The translations under genes and the position numbers were made by a program. From contig NAJO01000013.1 in assembly GCA_002077065.1 (NCBI GenBank), positions 868,001-932,000 on the forward strand: a stretch of DNA of 64,000 nucleotides. The letters run 5' to 3'. Source of the DNA: Cryoendolithus antarcticus. Lineage: Eukaryota; Ascomycota; Dothideomycetes; Cladosporiales; Cladosporiaceae. The notes below the pieces were generated by a model. That model worked only from the letters and a program-made list of their open reading frames with translations, was not told the origin of the DNA and did not search any database. This document shows, in pieces, positions 9,895 through 20,456 of this stretch (position 1 is the stretch's first letter; each line of letters opens with the position of its first letter).

Positions 9895-11187
9895 TCATAA
9901 CTTCCACCCCCTCCCCTTCGCCCTCGCCATCTCCTGCCTAACAGCCAAATCCGCAATAATCTCCTCACTCCCCCCACCCACAACCATCATTCTCAGATCC
10001 CTGGACATTTGCTCTATAACCGCTCCAGGCCCTCCTTTCTGATACCCAGCACCGCCAAACACCTGTTGCGCTTCACGATTGGCCAGCTCTAAGATCCTCC
10101 CACCCTGGACTTTTGCCAACGCAATTCTACCCGCAACATCCGGATCCTGCCAAGCCAGAGGAGACTGTTGGACGGCGTAGGCGATAGCTTCGAGGAACGA
10201 CCAGTGTGACTCCACGTACCGCGCCAGCGTAGCGATCTTGGACGTGATGATCTGATTCGAGATCAACGGCTTACCGAACGTCTCGCGTTTACACGCGTAT
10301 TCCAGTGATAAGCTCAGACAAGTCCGCGCTTTGCGGTTACAGCCTACGGACATGATATATCGCTCCCTGTTGAAGTTCGTCATGATAATCTTGAAACCCT
10401 GTCCTTCTTTGCCGATGAGATTCTCAACCGGAACAAGCACATCGTCCAGCTCCACCAGACTTGCGCCACCGGCTTTCTGGCCGGAATTGGGTATGCGTCT
10501 GTGCGAAAGGCCTTTGGAGGCCATGGGGATCACGAGCACAGAGAGACCAGCCATTCCGGGCCCGCCTGTCCGTACTGCGGTCGTCATGTGCGTTGCCCAG
10601 GGTGCGCCGGTGATCCATTTCTTCCAGCCGTTGACGAGGTAGTGCTTTCCATCTGCAGACTTGACGGCTGTGGTCAGGATATTTGCCACGTCCGAACCTC
10701 CCGATGGTTCTGTAATGCCGAGACAGAAGGATGTCGTGAAGTCGAAGAGACCCGGGAGCCATTCGCGTTTCTGTTCTTCCGTACCGTGGTGGATTACGGG
10801 AGGGATGCCAATCACTGAGGCGCCGCCGAGGGACGTCGTGACGCCGCCTTCGACGCGACTTGTCTCGTCTGTCGACAACAAGAGGTGGAACGCATCCAGC
10901 TGATCGTAAGGGATGCCAGCTGGCAAAGGTACACCTTTCGATCGGTACTGAGGCGGCACATCATTGAAGGCGAATCCGGATCGAGCCCATTTTAGTCTCT
11001 CGTCTCGCGGAGCTTCGCCGTTTTCTTCCCAGTCGAGGTGGTATGGTAGGATTTTCTCGTCAACGTATTTCCGTAACGCGTCCCGAAGTTGTCTGTGTGA
11101 GTCGTTGTAATATGGTGAAGGTATTCCGTGGCTCCAAGCTGGTTCGCTCCATGGCGCTAGCTTGCCGAATGACGCATTCGTAGCCAT
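9895..11187 (-). CDS. Acyl-CoA dehydrogenase family flavoprotein
   Basis: One exon of 430 residues, the usual length for the family. These FAD enzymes oxidise acyl-CoA to trans-2-enoyl-CoA and pass electrons to ETF or, in peroxisome-type variants, elsewhere. The N-terminal helical domain carries HRQLRDALRKYVDEKILPYH. The flavin/substrate segment CLGITEPSGGSD and the WITGAPWATH strand are typical of the central beta domain. The C-terminal helical domain has RETFGKPL and QVFGGAGYQKG. There is no mitochondrial presequence and no cytochrome b5 fusion, so it may be cytosolic or peroxisomal; the end WKL is not a classical PTS1. The substrate range cannot be read from the sequence. Fungal genomes carry several paralogues, so I give no gene symbol. 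The LYR protein at 62467-62923 is an ETF-linked factor, but the genes are 51 kb apart. Confidence 0.9.
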   Translation of the reverse strand: MATNASFGKLAPWSEPAWSHGIPSPYYNDSHRQLRDALRKYVDEKILPYHLDWEENGEAPRDERLKWARSGFAFNDVPPQYRSKGVPLPAGIPYDQLDAFHLLLSTDETSRVEGGVTTSLGGASVIGIPPVIHHGTEEQKREWLPGLFDFTTSFCLGITEPSGGSDVANILTTAVKSADGKHYLVNGWKKWITGAPWATHMTTAVRTGGPGMAGLSVLVIPMASKGLSHRRIPNSGQKAGGASLVELDDVLVPVENLIGKEGQGFKIIMTNFNRERYIMSVGCNRKARTCLSLSLEYACKRETFGKPLISNQIITSKIATLARYVESHWSFLEAIAYAVQQSPLAWQDPDVAGRIALAKVQGGRILELANREAQQVFGGAGYQKGGPGAVIEQMSRDLRMMVVGGGSEEIIADLAVRQEMARAKGRGWKL

Positions 11188-11894
11188 GATCGTGGTATCA
11201 TGTAAAAGCCTCTGCTATACGGGGGGCGATCAAGAAGTACAGCAAATAGCGAGCGAATACTGAGTGACAAAGGAGATCTGTGAGACGATTTGCGGTCCTT
11301 ACTTCAGGTCATCAACAGGTGTGGTGTACTTGTGCATGTTCCTGTGCCTCGGCAGTCAGATCTGAGACTGCAGTCAGCGTTCGACGCGAGCTTAAAGCTT
11401 GACATACCGCTAGTGTTGAAAGATACGTTTGGCACCGGGTATAACAACTGACACACCAGTCAAGCGATAGCACGAAGATGTAGTTTGGAGCCAGGCGAGC
11501 TTGGATTGCTTTCTACCCTGTGGACTGGCTCCAGCTTGCATTGTCCGCGTCGAAGCCAATGTCGCGGATCTGTATGTTACATGCGACATGTGCGATCTGT
11601 CGACCTGCACTGAACAAGTCGCTTTCTTCCCAGACGCTTCGAGCGCCGTCCACTGTACCGCGGGCGCCATGCTAGAACGCTGCACTCAATGCCGCTCTCC
11701 ATGCACTCCTCGAGCCGTGCACCGCGCTTCTCGATACGATCCTGATGACCAGATCGCGTTGCGGGCATCCGCAAAGCGCTCCCGGGTCTACACCGAAAGC
11801 TCTGTCCAGAGGGTATCTTGCTCGGCGCTTCGGAACTCGCACTCATCTGTATCCAACCCCGTCATCTGAGCTGTCCTCCTCTTGCCACTCCCGT
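11188..11894. other. Intergenic, promoter of acyl-CoA dehydrogenase
   Basis: About 700 bases between the start of the acyl-CoA dehydrogenase and the stop of the mitoferrin gene, both on the minus strand. Open frames of 90-140 codons here are antisense to or run into neighbours, and none shows a known motif. Confidence 0.4.
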
Positions 11895-13145
11895 TCATTT
11901 CTCCTCTTCCCTTCGTATGAAGTACGCCTTCGCCACCTCATACGCACTCCAACAAATTGCCGTACTAGGCGCAGCCGTCACAACCCTCGCCTTCATCCCT
12001 CGAAAGAAACCCTTCGCACCTTCTCTCCGCCATATAATCCCCGCCGCACTGCTCAATCCCCTCGCATGCCGTATCTCCGCATCCGTACTGCTTCCCCTCG
12101 TCTGCAACAGCGTCTTCACAACATCCAACGGCGTCGTAGCAGCTGCTGCCACACCTCCAGCTAGTCCTCCGGCCGCGCAATGTGTGAGTGGGTCGTATCC
12201 TGGTCTTCGGCGCCGTTGCATGACTTTCGTTATGCTTTCGTAGGCTGTGAATTGTAGTGCCGTGAAGGGTACTGTCATGGCGAGGGTTGTGGGGTAGGAG
12301 ACGTAGAAAGCTCGAAGCCCTTCGTTTCGGAAGACTGTGCGGGCGCAGGAGGAGAGAGTTCGATGTGTCGAGCCGTGGAGTTGCATGCGTTGTTTTATTA
12401 CGTCGAAGGGGTTCATGAAGGCGTCGCTTGCTATTGTTGCGCAGGCGCCGCTTGTTGCTGTTTTGAACGTGTCAGCTCCCGTGTGCACTTCGGCACAGGA
12501 GATTGCTCACCTGCTGCTAAGGGGTGATGGCCCGCTGCATTCCCACCCATGGCCTGCTTCACGGCCTCGTAAGTCGCAAAGTACACTGCGTGCGCCGGAC
12601 CTGCTCCTACTATCACGCTTGACAGTCCTCTCCATAATGACATGTACCCTTCTACTCGTGATATCGTTGCTATCGCATTCCCAAGTCCGGTGTATATCGC
12701 TGCTGGTGTAGGGTTGACGACTTGCATTCGTGTCTACCGGATTGATTAGCTCCTGGCCTTGACCCGACTGCTACTTTATCCTGCGCCACCTACCTTAAGC
12801 AGATCGATCGGATACATGACGGAGTGTTCCTGTACCGATATCAGCGCTTGCCCGTACCTCAATCCTCCATTTCAACTCACCGCGATCCCCGCGAACGCCC
12901 CCGCAACCATGTTCGCCGCGAGCGAGAAGTTGGGCGGCAGACTCTCATAGCTACAGTACTTCAGTCAGCCAAACATCCTCTCTCTCCATCCCTTCACCCT
13001 CAATCTTCGCCCATATGTCCTCCCCAATCAAGCCAATGGTGACGTACTCATATTCTTCTTCCTCTAATATGAACTTGTCGTGGGCCGCCATGTGCTGCCC
13101 GGGCGTAACGGGCACGAGAGAGTCCAGCGACCGCGTCGCAGACAT
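11895..13145 (-). CDS. MRS4: Mitoferrin, mitochondrial iron carrier (Mrs3/Mrs4 type)
   Basis: Five exons: 13048-13145, 12881-12950, 12794-12829, 12511-12733 and 11895-12457. They join to 329 residues (311 if translation starts at the Met at 13091). Each junction restores the family sequence: EEEYDYESLPPNFSLAANM, AGIA/EHSVMYPIDLLK/TRMQVVNP and HPLAA/ATSGACATIASDA. Three carrier repeats carry MYPIDLLK, MNPFDVIKQRMQ and TTPLDVVKTLLQ. The family moves ferrous iron across the inner mitochondrial membrane for heme and Fe-S cluster synthesis. Exon 3 is only 36 bases. The annotation hinges on unspliced frames being discontinuous; no single open frame shows the gene. Fungal mitoferrins are often repressed or induced with iron, but I did not find a convincing iron-regulator GATA cluster upstream. 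Confidence 0.9.
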
Positions 13146-13769
13146 ATGTACTCTGTATGTCTTGTGCCCGAACAAAGGTGAAGCGGTAGGATCTGATATG
13201 AGGGCGGCTGGATGCCGCGGAGGATCAGATTATTATTCTCTTGCTCTTCCTGGGAGTTGGTCCTTGATAGACGATCTGCGTGGAGGGATGGTATGGTCTT
13301 CCAGAGTTGGTAAGATGATTGTACGAGGAGCGAGAGAAGATTGATAGTCTAGTTGATTTGCATAAGCGGCGATCGTGAACTCTCGCATTTGCACCCTGGG
13401 TTCTTGAAGTCCGTGCTCAACGGTGGGTTTCCTGAGCACCTCCGCGAGCTTCGCGAATGATGACGCCTCGGAGTTTATGGCAGGGCCTTCGTACGAGACG
13501 ATTGCTTCATTGTGGGAGATAATGTAGATACTGCGCGACTGTGACGAAGTTGTTGGCGTTCGTTGTGCACTGCATCGAGTGCACATCCAGCTTTATCGCG
13601 GTATCAAAATGTTCTGCTTCATGCGAACGCCGCGGCTGAGGATCGAAGTCGAAGAGCGATCTCGCCCTCCGTCTCCGCATTGGGTAATTATGAACGCATC
13701 CTGCCATGATCCTACAGATATATTACACAGCACCATTGAGTGTCCCACGTATGAGTCTCCAAAGACATC
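13146..13769. other. Mitoferrin promoter and AsnRS 3' region
   Basis: About 620 bases. A 117-codon minus-strand frame at 13233-13586 lacks any recognised motif and likely lies in upstream non-coding sequence of the mitoferrin gene. Confidence 0.4.
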
Positions 13770-15319
13770 TCAGCACTCGCACCTCCCAGCCCACCGCGGG
13801 AAAGCGACCACATCTCTCAGATTGCTTACGCCACTCAGATAGCAGATCAGCCTGTCGAAGCCCAGTCCAAAGCCCCCATGCTTTACACTGCCATACTTCC
13901 TGAGGTCCATGTACCATTCCAATCCTTCTCCACTGACGCCCTTTGCTGCCATAGCCTTGTGTAGTGCCTGAGCATTGTGTTCACGCATCGACCCACCAGC
14001 GAGCTCGCACAGATCTGGGACGAGCAGATCGAAGCACTCAGCTTTCGCGGGGTCTTCAGGCGATCGGGACATATAGAAGGGCTTTTGGACAGCAGGGTAG
14101 TGAGTAATGAAGATCGGAGAGCCTTTGCCGAGATGAGTGGCAAGGTAGCGCTCGTGCTCGGCCGCAAGGCCGTCGTTGTAGCTGGGTTGAATCGTGAAAA
14201 TCGGGCTACGCACATCATTCGCTTCTTCGAGAACTTTGATGGCTTCGTCGTAGGTAATGCGAGGCCAGTCCGCTGCTTGCAAACCTTCCCATCGCCGCTT
14301 GAGAGTACCGCTGTCGATCACAACATTTACTTCATCCGAGTGATGCGCACCTCTCGATGCTAGCAGCTCGTGGTACACCGCAGAGGTAGACAGATCGGTC
14401 GCCACAGCGCGAAGCATACTTTCGACAACGTTCATCACTTGTTTAGGATCGTCGAGAAAACACTGCTCAGCTTCCAACATGTAGAACTCGGAGAGATGTC
14501 GAGGCGTATCGCTCTTCTCCGCGCGAAACGTTGGTGACAGAGTCCACACTCTGTCGACTGCGTGCGAGAGAGCTTCAAGGTGCAGCTGTGCTGACACTGT
14601 GAGGTACATAGGGTCCTTGAAGAAACGATCGACCTGCTTGGTCCCGTTGGACCCCTTAGCCGGGTTCGCTGACACAGTGAAGACCTCCCCAGCGCCTTCA
14701 CAATCAGACGATGTAATGACGGGCGTATGGCACTGTACAAAGCCCTGCTCGTCGAAGAAGCGCGTCAAGCTTCCTATGACAGCAGATCGCAGTCGCAGGA
14801 CCAGAGCATTGCCTGGCGTTCGAGCGCGCAGATGGGGTACTTTTCGGAGGAATTCAGGCGTCTGGTACTTGGGTTGGATGGGATTGCCCTCAGCGTCGTT
14901 GTCGCCGAGCACAGCCACTTCGGAGACCTGAAGTTCATGGCTTTGTTTGCCGCCAGATGATTTCACCCATTGACCTTGTAGACGAACAGCCGTGCCAGTC
15001 GACAGGCTGTAATGCTATTAGCTGCTGATCTACGCGAATCATTGAATGCAAGTGATGGTCACCCTTCGGCCTGCCCTGGCTTGAGCACTGCCTGTAATCC
15101 TGCCGTAGTCGAACCATCGCTTATGGCGGCAAAAGCGACTTTCTTCTGCTTTCTCACCGATCGGATCCAACCATTCACGGTAATATCCGCAGCGTCGTTC
15201 ACCCCATCGCTGTTCAGGAGTCCAGCAAGGCTATTCCTGTCCGGCTTTGCTGACAAGCACCGTCGGTGAAGCGCATCAAGGTCCTTCACGTGCTTCCGAA
15301 GAGGCCGCCATGCCCGCAT
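13770..15319 (-). CDS. SLM5: Asparaginyl-tRNA synthetase, mitochondrial
   Basis: Two exons, 15063-15319 and 13770-15006, give 497 residues. The intron (GTGACC...ACAG) joins KPGQAEG to LSTGTAVRLQG in frame. The N-terminus is Arg-rich and looks like a mitochondrial presequence. An OB-fold anticodon-binding domain (DITVNGWIRSVRKQKKVAF) comes first. A class II catalytic domain follows, with motif 2 FRAEKSDTPRHLSEF and motif 3 GGFGLGFDRL. The end YLSGVSNLRDVVAFPR is the normal C-terminus of the family. The enzyme charges mitochondrial tRNA-Asn. The absence of the long N-terminal extension seen in cytosolic AsnRS supports the organellar assignment. Start choice is fair; no earlier in-frame Met is attractive. 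Confidence 0.92.
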
Positions 15320-15555
15320 TGCCTGGCGATGTACCTCACGTCTGCAATGTTGAGTACGTTAGTGGTGCGCGTAAGATCCGTATTGACTCTGCATTGGACC
15401 ACCGCTGTCGTCCTCCTTGTGGCGCAAGGTTTAACCTTCTCCACGTCTCCAGCCTCACCACGTCACACGCCTTGAACATCAATCGCATTTGCTGCAATCA
15501 CATGCGCTATTGTTGAGGTCAGCGATGTTCGCATATCTCATACTGGACTTTCGCG

Positions 15556-18306
15556 ATGAATACTAGGAAGACCGCTGCGTCTTCCATGCAGAAGACGTAC
15601 GATGAGTGCTACTTAACATGCTCCACTGCGATCTACTTCGAAGGACAGGTGAGGCTCTGCCAGGCTATCTTCGTGCATAATATCAAGATCTTCCCGCTAA
15701 CACCGACTACGGCAGAACAACGAACCGGAAGCTCTTCGCGCCTGGCGAGAAGCTTTAGATCAAATTTACTACCATAATGCCTACCGGGTCCCCTCCGGCT
15801 ACTCGCCGCGGACAGAGACGGAGAAGGCACTCCAGGACTCGCTGCGAAGTATGGAACTGCAATGTAAAGAGCGTGTGGACTTGTTGCAAGCGCTGAAGAA
15901 GTCTCGGGAGGACGCGGTCGAAGAGGCGAAGCCAGCAGGAAGTAACAGCAATCCGTTTCGGCTACGAAAGGACTCCCCGGCAACAACACCGAGGCCGACA
16001 CCGAGTACGGAAAGGGCGACATGGCTTGGTGGCGACACGATTCCGCAGGCGACGTATGCGGACATACCGCGACCAACACCACCTCCACCTCCACGACCAG
16101 TGCAGCAGTACACGCGACCTTCCTACGCTGGAGTCAGGCACGCGACAGACGACGGCTCGAGATCGAATAGCCTACGCAACGGCTCGGAGAGTCTGCTGCC
16201 GCCGCCTGGAGAGCAGCCACGACGAGGGTCTAGGACACCCAGTCCGGAGAAGAAAGGCGGGATGCTGAGAACACTGCGCAAGGAGCCCAAGGACCGGACA
16301 AGCTCATCTTCCTCGGGCAAGCTTGCTGCGACGCTGCGCGGGAAGACACCGACTGCTGCAGCGAAAGCGGCGACGCAGGTCTGGCCTTCAAGATCGGGCG
16401 CGGGGAGTGCAGAGCCAGTCACGACTGCTGCACGCACGAGTCCAGAGCCGGCAGCAGCATGGGACCCGTACACTCGATCGCTTGTGGACAGACCACCTAC
16501 TCGCGAGGGACCGGAGCTATCGAATAGACGATCTTCACACAACTCGGTAGTCAGACCGCCGAGCCCACGCGAATTTCTTCGACCACAGGACAGCTCGAGC
16601 TCGATCAGCCGTTCGAGTCATGGGGTGCCGCCTCCTCCGCCTTACCCAGAGCACCCTGTTCGACCTGGTCCGTATGCGAGCGCATCATACTCGCGCAGCG
16701 ATGACTCGATGGCAACGGCAAATTCCGCAGCTCCTCCCCCGCCGCCGCCGCGACATCATGCACCAATTGCATCGGACAGTCCAGAGTCCGCCAAGCGACC
16801 GTTCGCGCCACAGACTATAGCCGAAGCTGGACTTGCGAAGCCTCTGACATACATGAAAGAGTACCCTGGCCGACCGAAGAAGCCACCAGAGCTCGCGATT
16901 AGGCAGGCTGCAAACTTGGCCGTGACACCGACATCTGCTGGCTTCGCACCTCCGAAGACCGCGCAAGCCAAGCAGTCGCCCGTCATACCGCGGAAAGCAG
17001 TGACTCGAGCAGCTGGTGTGGTGAATGCTACCGCACAACGCCAGCAACTTGATGGAACACGTCGAACCCTGAACGAGCGCGTGAGCCGAGATGCGCAGAA
17101 TAGCCCGCCCACCCGTATGCCTACCAGTCCTGAAAGCTCACCCCGAACTACACGCCCCAAAGACCGCGCTCGGCCCATCCCGAGCACCACGATCACTCCA
17201 CCAGGTACAGACGAGTCCCATGACTCCTCAGGAGACGAACCTCCCTCAAACTCGACAGCCTGGGATCTTCGTGTAGCCAAGATACTAAAGAATCTCCCCA
17301 AAGGCGTAGATGAGGGTGCTGCTAAGCAGATCTTCAACGAGATCGTCATTCAAGGCGATGAAGTGCATTGGGACGATGTAGCCGGTCTCGAGATCGCGAA
17401 GACATCACTCAAGGAGACGGTAGTATACCCCTTCCTCCGCCCAGATCTCTTTATGGGTCTCCGCGAGCCAGCAAGAGGCATGCTGCTCTTCGGCCCTCCG
17501 GGTACAGGCAAGACCATGCTGGCCAGAGCTGTGGCGACAGAGAGTAAGAGCGTCTTCTTCGCCATCTCAGCTAGCAGTCTCACTAGCAAGTATCTTGGTG
17601 AGTCTGAGAAGCTTGTCCGCGCCTTGTTCGAGATAGCGAAGGCTCTCGCGCCTAGCATCATCTTTGTCGACGAAATTGACTCGCTTCTCGGATCCCGCGG
17701 TGGAAGCTCAGAGCACGAAGCAACCCGCAGAATCAAGACGGAGTTTTTGATTCAGTGGTCTGATTTGCAGAAAGCCGCCGCTGGTCGCGAAGAGCAGAAT
17801 AAGGAAAAGGGCGATGCGAGTCGGGTGCTTGTGCTAGCTGCCACAAATCTGCCTTGGGCTATCGATGAAGCCGCTCGAAGACGCTTCGTGAGACGACAGT
17901 ACATCCCGTTACCGGAGGACTGGGTTCGCGAGAAGCAGCTTCGCAACCTGCTTGCTTCCCAGAACCATAACCTGAGTGCTGCACAACTACAAACTCTCGT
18001 GCACCTCACTGACGGTACGCCTCCGTTCCCTCGCTCCCTCACATTGCCCTGCCTGCGTCTTCAGTCTACTGACACATCTTCTCAGGTTTCAGTGGCTCCG
18101 ACATCACCGCCCTCGCCAAAGACGCCGCCATGGGCCCTCTCCGCTCACTCGGCGAAAGGCTCCTACACATGTCACCTGAGGACATCCGACCAATTGGCAT
18201 CGATGACTTCCAAGCAAGCTTGGGCAATATCCGACCATCGGTATCGAAGCAAGGACTAAAGGAATTTGAGGACTGGTCGAGGGAGTTTGGGGAACGGGGA
18301 GGTTGA
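15556..18306 (+). CDS. MIT-domain AAA ATPase of the meiotic clade (Sap1/spastin-like)
   Basis: Three exons, 15556-15648, 15716-18014 and 18086-18306, give 870 residues. Junctions restore [14 protein letters not shown] and [12 protein letters not shown]. Residues of about 12-90 are an MIT-like helical bundle ([15 protein letters not shown]). A long, disordered Ser/Pro/Arg-rich linker of about 400 residues follows with proline runs. The C-terminal AAA module has Walker A GPPGTGKT near residue 622, Walker B IIFVDEID near residue 678, sensor ATNLPW, an arginine-finger region ARRRFVRR and a C-terminal Vps4-like helix. The meiotic clade includes katanin, spastin, Vps4 and yeast Sap1. ESCRT or microtubule-severing roles are plausible, but I cannot pick one. 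The translation start is the weakest point: the frame is open another 14 codons upstream and a further 5' exon is possible. Confidence 0.87.
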
Positions 18307-19045
18307 ATGCATTGAAATGCAAGAAAATACGATTTCAGTGCACGGTCTAGAGAGCCGTTGTGGCATGTGGGTGCTGGACGCTGCGATTGACGGCGCATTG
18401 CCAGGACTCAGGGTTGGACAGTACGAGGTGATGCAGCATGATACACGATGTTATGCATTGCTCCCTTGGTGCACGTAACTTGATCGCTGTGCTCCCTGTT
18501 ACTGCACGAAGTCGCTCATCTATCCGCTGACTACATATGTGATTCGAGTTCAGCAACAAGACATGCTAAAGTGCCGTGTCTTTGCCAGCATTCATTCGCT
18601 ATCTCCCTCAATCTGGAATAGTACGCCTACTGCTTTTCGCAGTCTCATTGCACTATTGTCAATGCAGCACCTTTGAGAGGTAGCTTGACGACGCCAGTCT
18701 AGCACGTTTGTCTCTACGTCACGAAATGCGTGTTGCGAAAGCAGTATTGGTTGCCGCTCAAGCGTAAAGTTGAAAAGATGCAAGGCAATATAAATGGAGG
18801 ACGGGATTAAGACATGGCGAGGACAATGAACAATACGATGAGGAAGGCGATGAGGCGAGGTGGTCAGGGTTTGCCTGCATACAATAGGTGAATACCGCAG
18901 TATCAGGTAGCTCAAACTCCCATCAGGGTTTCATAACTCATGCCGTGATGCTCGTGTCAGAGCCAGGTGTGTGTGTGTGCATATCGTCTTCCCATCCTTC
19001 CATCCGACAGCTAGCCTAAGCACCCGCACAACCCCAATCTCCACA
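18307..19045. other. Intergenic, 3' region of two genes
   Basis: About 740 bases between the AAA ATPase stop and the end of the Hsp9/12 extension. Apart from a short GT microsatellite, nothing was recognised. Confidence 0.4.
18967..18979. repeat. Short GT dinucleotide microsatellite
   Basis: Six and a half GT units in a row in non-coding sequence. It is a simple repeat with no inferred function. Confidence 0.8.
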
Positions 19046-19216
19046 TCAAGACACTGCAGGCGTACCATCAACATCAGCCTTTGTAGCCTCAGTGCCAGCC
19101 GTCGAGGTGGTTGTCGATGTCGTCGTCGTAGGTGCAGGTGTAGAGCAGGTCTCGCGGTCGTGCTGGTGCTCGTGCGTGCTGCTCAGGGAAGAATGGTGCG
19201 CATGGCCGAACAGCTT
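19046..19216 (-). other. In-frame open extension behind the Hsp9/12 stop codon
   Basis: Immediately after the UAG, 56 sense codons run in frame to a UGA at 19046-19048. The peptide begins KLFGHAHHSSLSSTHEHQHD, then a Thr/Ser/Pro-rich stretch (TPAPTTTTSTTTSTAG), and ends DVDGTPAVS. The composition, His-rich then Thr-rich, looks like a genuine disordered tail. It could be read by stop-codon readthrough, or be the relic of a longer ancestral protein truncated by a point mutation. A sequence error at the stop is also possible. Confidence 0.5.
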
Positions 19217-19607
19217 CTAGGTGTGCTTGTTGCCCATGCCGACGGCGTCCTTGGCCTTGTCGAGCAGGGACTCCTGGCCGGGCGCATTATGACCGGTGTG
19301 AGAGTCCTTGGTGCGGCCGGCCTTGTCGGAAAGGGACTGGCTGGTGGACTTCTGGGAGTCGGGGACGACGTCGCTGGGGTTGGATGTCAGTGATGGAATG
19401 GTGATGAAAGAGGGTATGATGTGACTTACCGAGCGACTTTGTCTCCGGCACCGGTGAGGGAGTCGCCGACCTTGTCGAGGGTGGACTTGGAGGAGTCGGG
19501 CTGGAGCTTGTCACCGAGCTCTGTGATGTTGTCAGTGAGCTGTTGATGAGTGTGACGGGAATAGTAGACGCACTGTCAGCGTTGCTCTTGCGGCCGAAAT
19601 CAGACAT
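19217..19607 (-). CDS. Hsp9/Hsp12 family small stress protein
   Basis: Three exons, 19574-19607, 19430-19520 and 19217-19373, give 93 residues. Splicing joins MSDFGRKSNAD to KLGDKLQPDSSKST and then GDKVA to RDVVPDSQKSTSQSL. MSDxGRK is the N-terminal signature of the Hsp9/Hsp12 family. These are small, hydrophilic, intrinsically disordered proteins that fold on membranes and accumulate under heat, osmotic and stationary-phase stress. The repeat PDSxKST occurs twice and QESLLDKAKDAVGMGNKH closes the domain. The stop is UAG at 19217-19219. It is followed in the same frame by 56 more open codons, described separately. The 5' leader is nearly free of G, and the upstream region has STRE- and ATF-type sites, in line with stress control. 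The symbols hsp12, hsp9 or awh11 are used in relatives. Confidence 0.88.
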
Positions 19608-19720
19608 GTTGGCGGGTTGTTGTTGGTTGGTCGGTAGATGAGTTGATTGAGTGGAAGATTGAGTGAGTGCTTGGTTGATGGTTGGTTGTGAGTGGGATTG
19701 ATGTAAGAGAAGAGATGAAG

Positions 19721-19725
19721 AGGGG
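19721..19725 (-). promoter_or_regulatory. Candidate stress response element (CCCCT)
   Basis: The minus strand reads CCCCT about 115 bases ahead of the Hsp9/12 start. This is the core of the yeast Msn2/4 STRE. A single five-base match is weak on its own. Confidence 0.3.
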
Positions 19726-19806
19726 CAGAGAAAGATCTACTTGTACCTGCGCCATCAACAGCCACTGCCGTACCGCCGAGCAAACAGACCACGTACACAA
19801 GGAAGC

Positions 19807-20131
19807 GACGTCATGACAACACGAGTGAATGGAAGCGGCACGCATGAATGGCGTGCGTAGTGAGGGAAGTGGCGGTGCTACGCAACTAGACCTCATTCCA
19901 GCGCTCTGGGCACTCACGTGGGAGCTCTAGCCCGGAGTATCTGAAACGCCCCATGTCAGCTCCGAGACTGCCCATTGGCTATGACAGTGTCAATTATGTT
20001 GCATATGCACTTCTTATGCAAGGTGGTGAATGTCGGTGCTGGCCTGGCCCTGTTTTGGTTGTTGCTCTCAGTTCGCTAGTGGGGTGATGTGAGGAAGTGA
20101 CGTCGGGCTTTAGTGGGGTCCAAGCGACGTC
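19807..20131. promoter_or_regulatory. Three GACGTC ATF/CREB-type sites in a divergent promoter
   Basis: GACGTC palindromes occur at 19807-19812 (as GACGTCA), 20099-20104 (as TGACGTCG) and 20126-20131 (as GACGTCAT). CACGTG hexamers flank them at 19915-19920 and 20159-20164, and an inverted CCAAT box (ATTGG) is at 19974-19978. The region separates the Hsp9/12 gene from the QPRTase gene. ATF/CREB-type bZIP factors such as Atf1/AtfA are known stress regulators in filamentous fungi; binding here is inference. Confidence 0.5.
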
Positions 20132-20456
20132 ATGTTGGCAAGAACGAACGCTTGGGATCACGTGCAGTGAAGGATGTGAGTAGACGACGAGGGCCACTCC
20201 ATAGGCACGCGCTGAGCGTGGACCGCGAGTACAGCGATGTACATCAGCGCTGCCCTTTGGTCAGGAACTGTGGCCGTTGTACGCCTGAGGTAGAAGATGC
20301 AGCCTCAGCAAGCGAAGTACTCCTACCAGGGACTGCAAGCTATGCCGAGATCGCAACCTCACTCCATCATCTGAGCCCCATAAGCCGAGCTCCGAAGAGT
20401 AAGTCAAGTCAATCAATTTCCTCAGACTCCATCGCCCTGCCATCAATCCCTCCACA

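Larger units (their letters stand above)
19608..20456. other. Divergent intergenic region, Hsp9/12 / QPRTase
   Basis: About 850 bases between two divergent starts. The Hsp9/12 leader occupies the left edge (19608-19700, three G residues in 93 transcript bases). The regulatory motifs listed separately lie in the rest. No gene was recognised. Confidence 0.5.

Noticed and set aside
13233..13586. 117-codon minus-strand open frame upstream of mitoferrin
   Set aside because: No plausible join to the mitoferrin exons; it looks like non-coding leader or promoter sequence.
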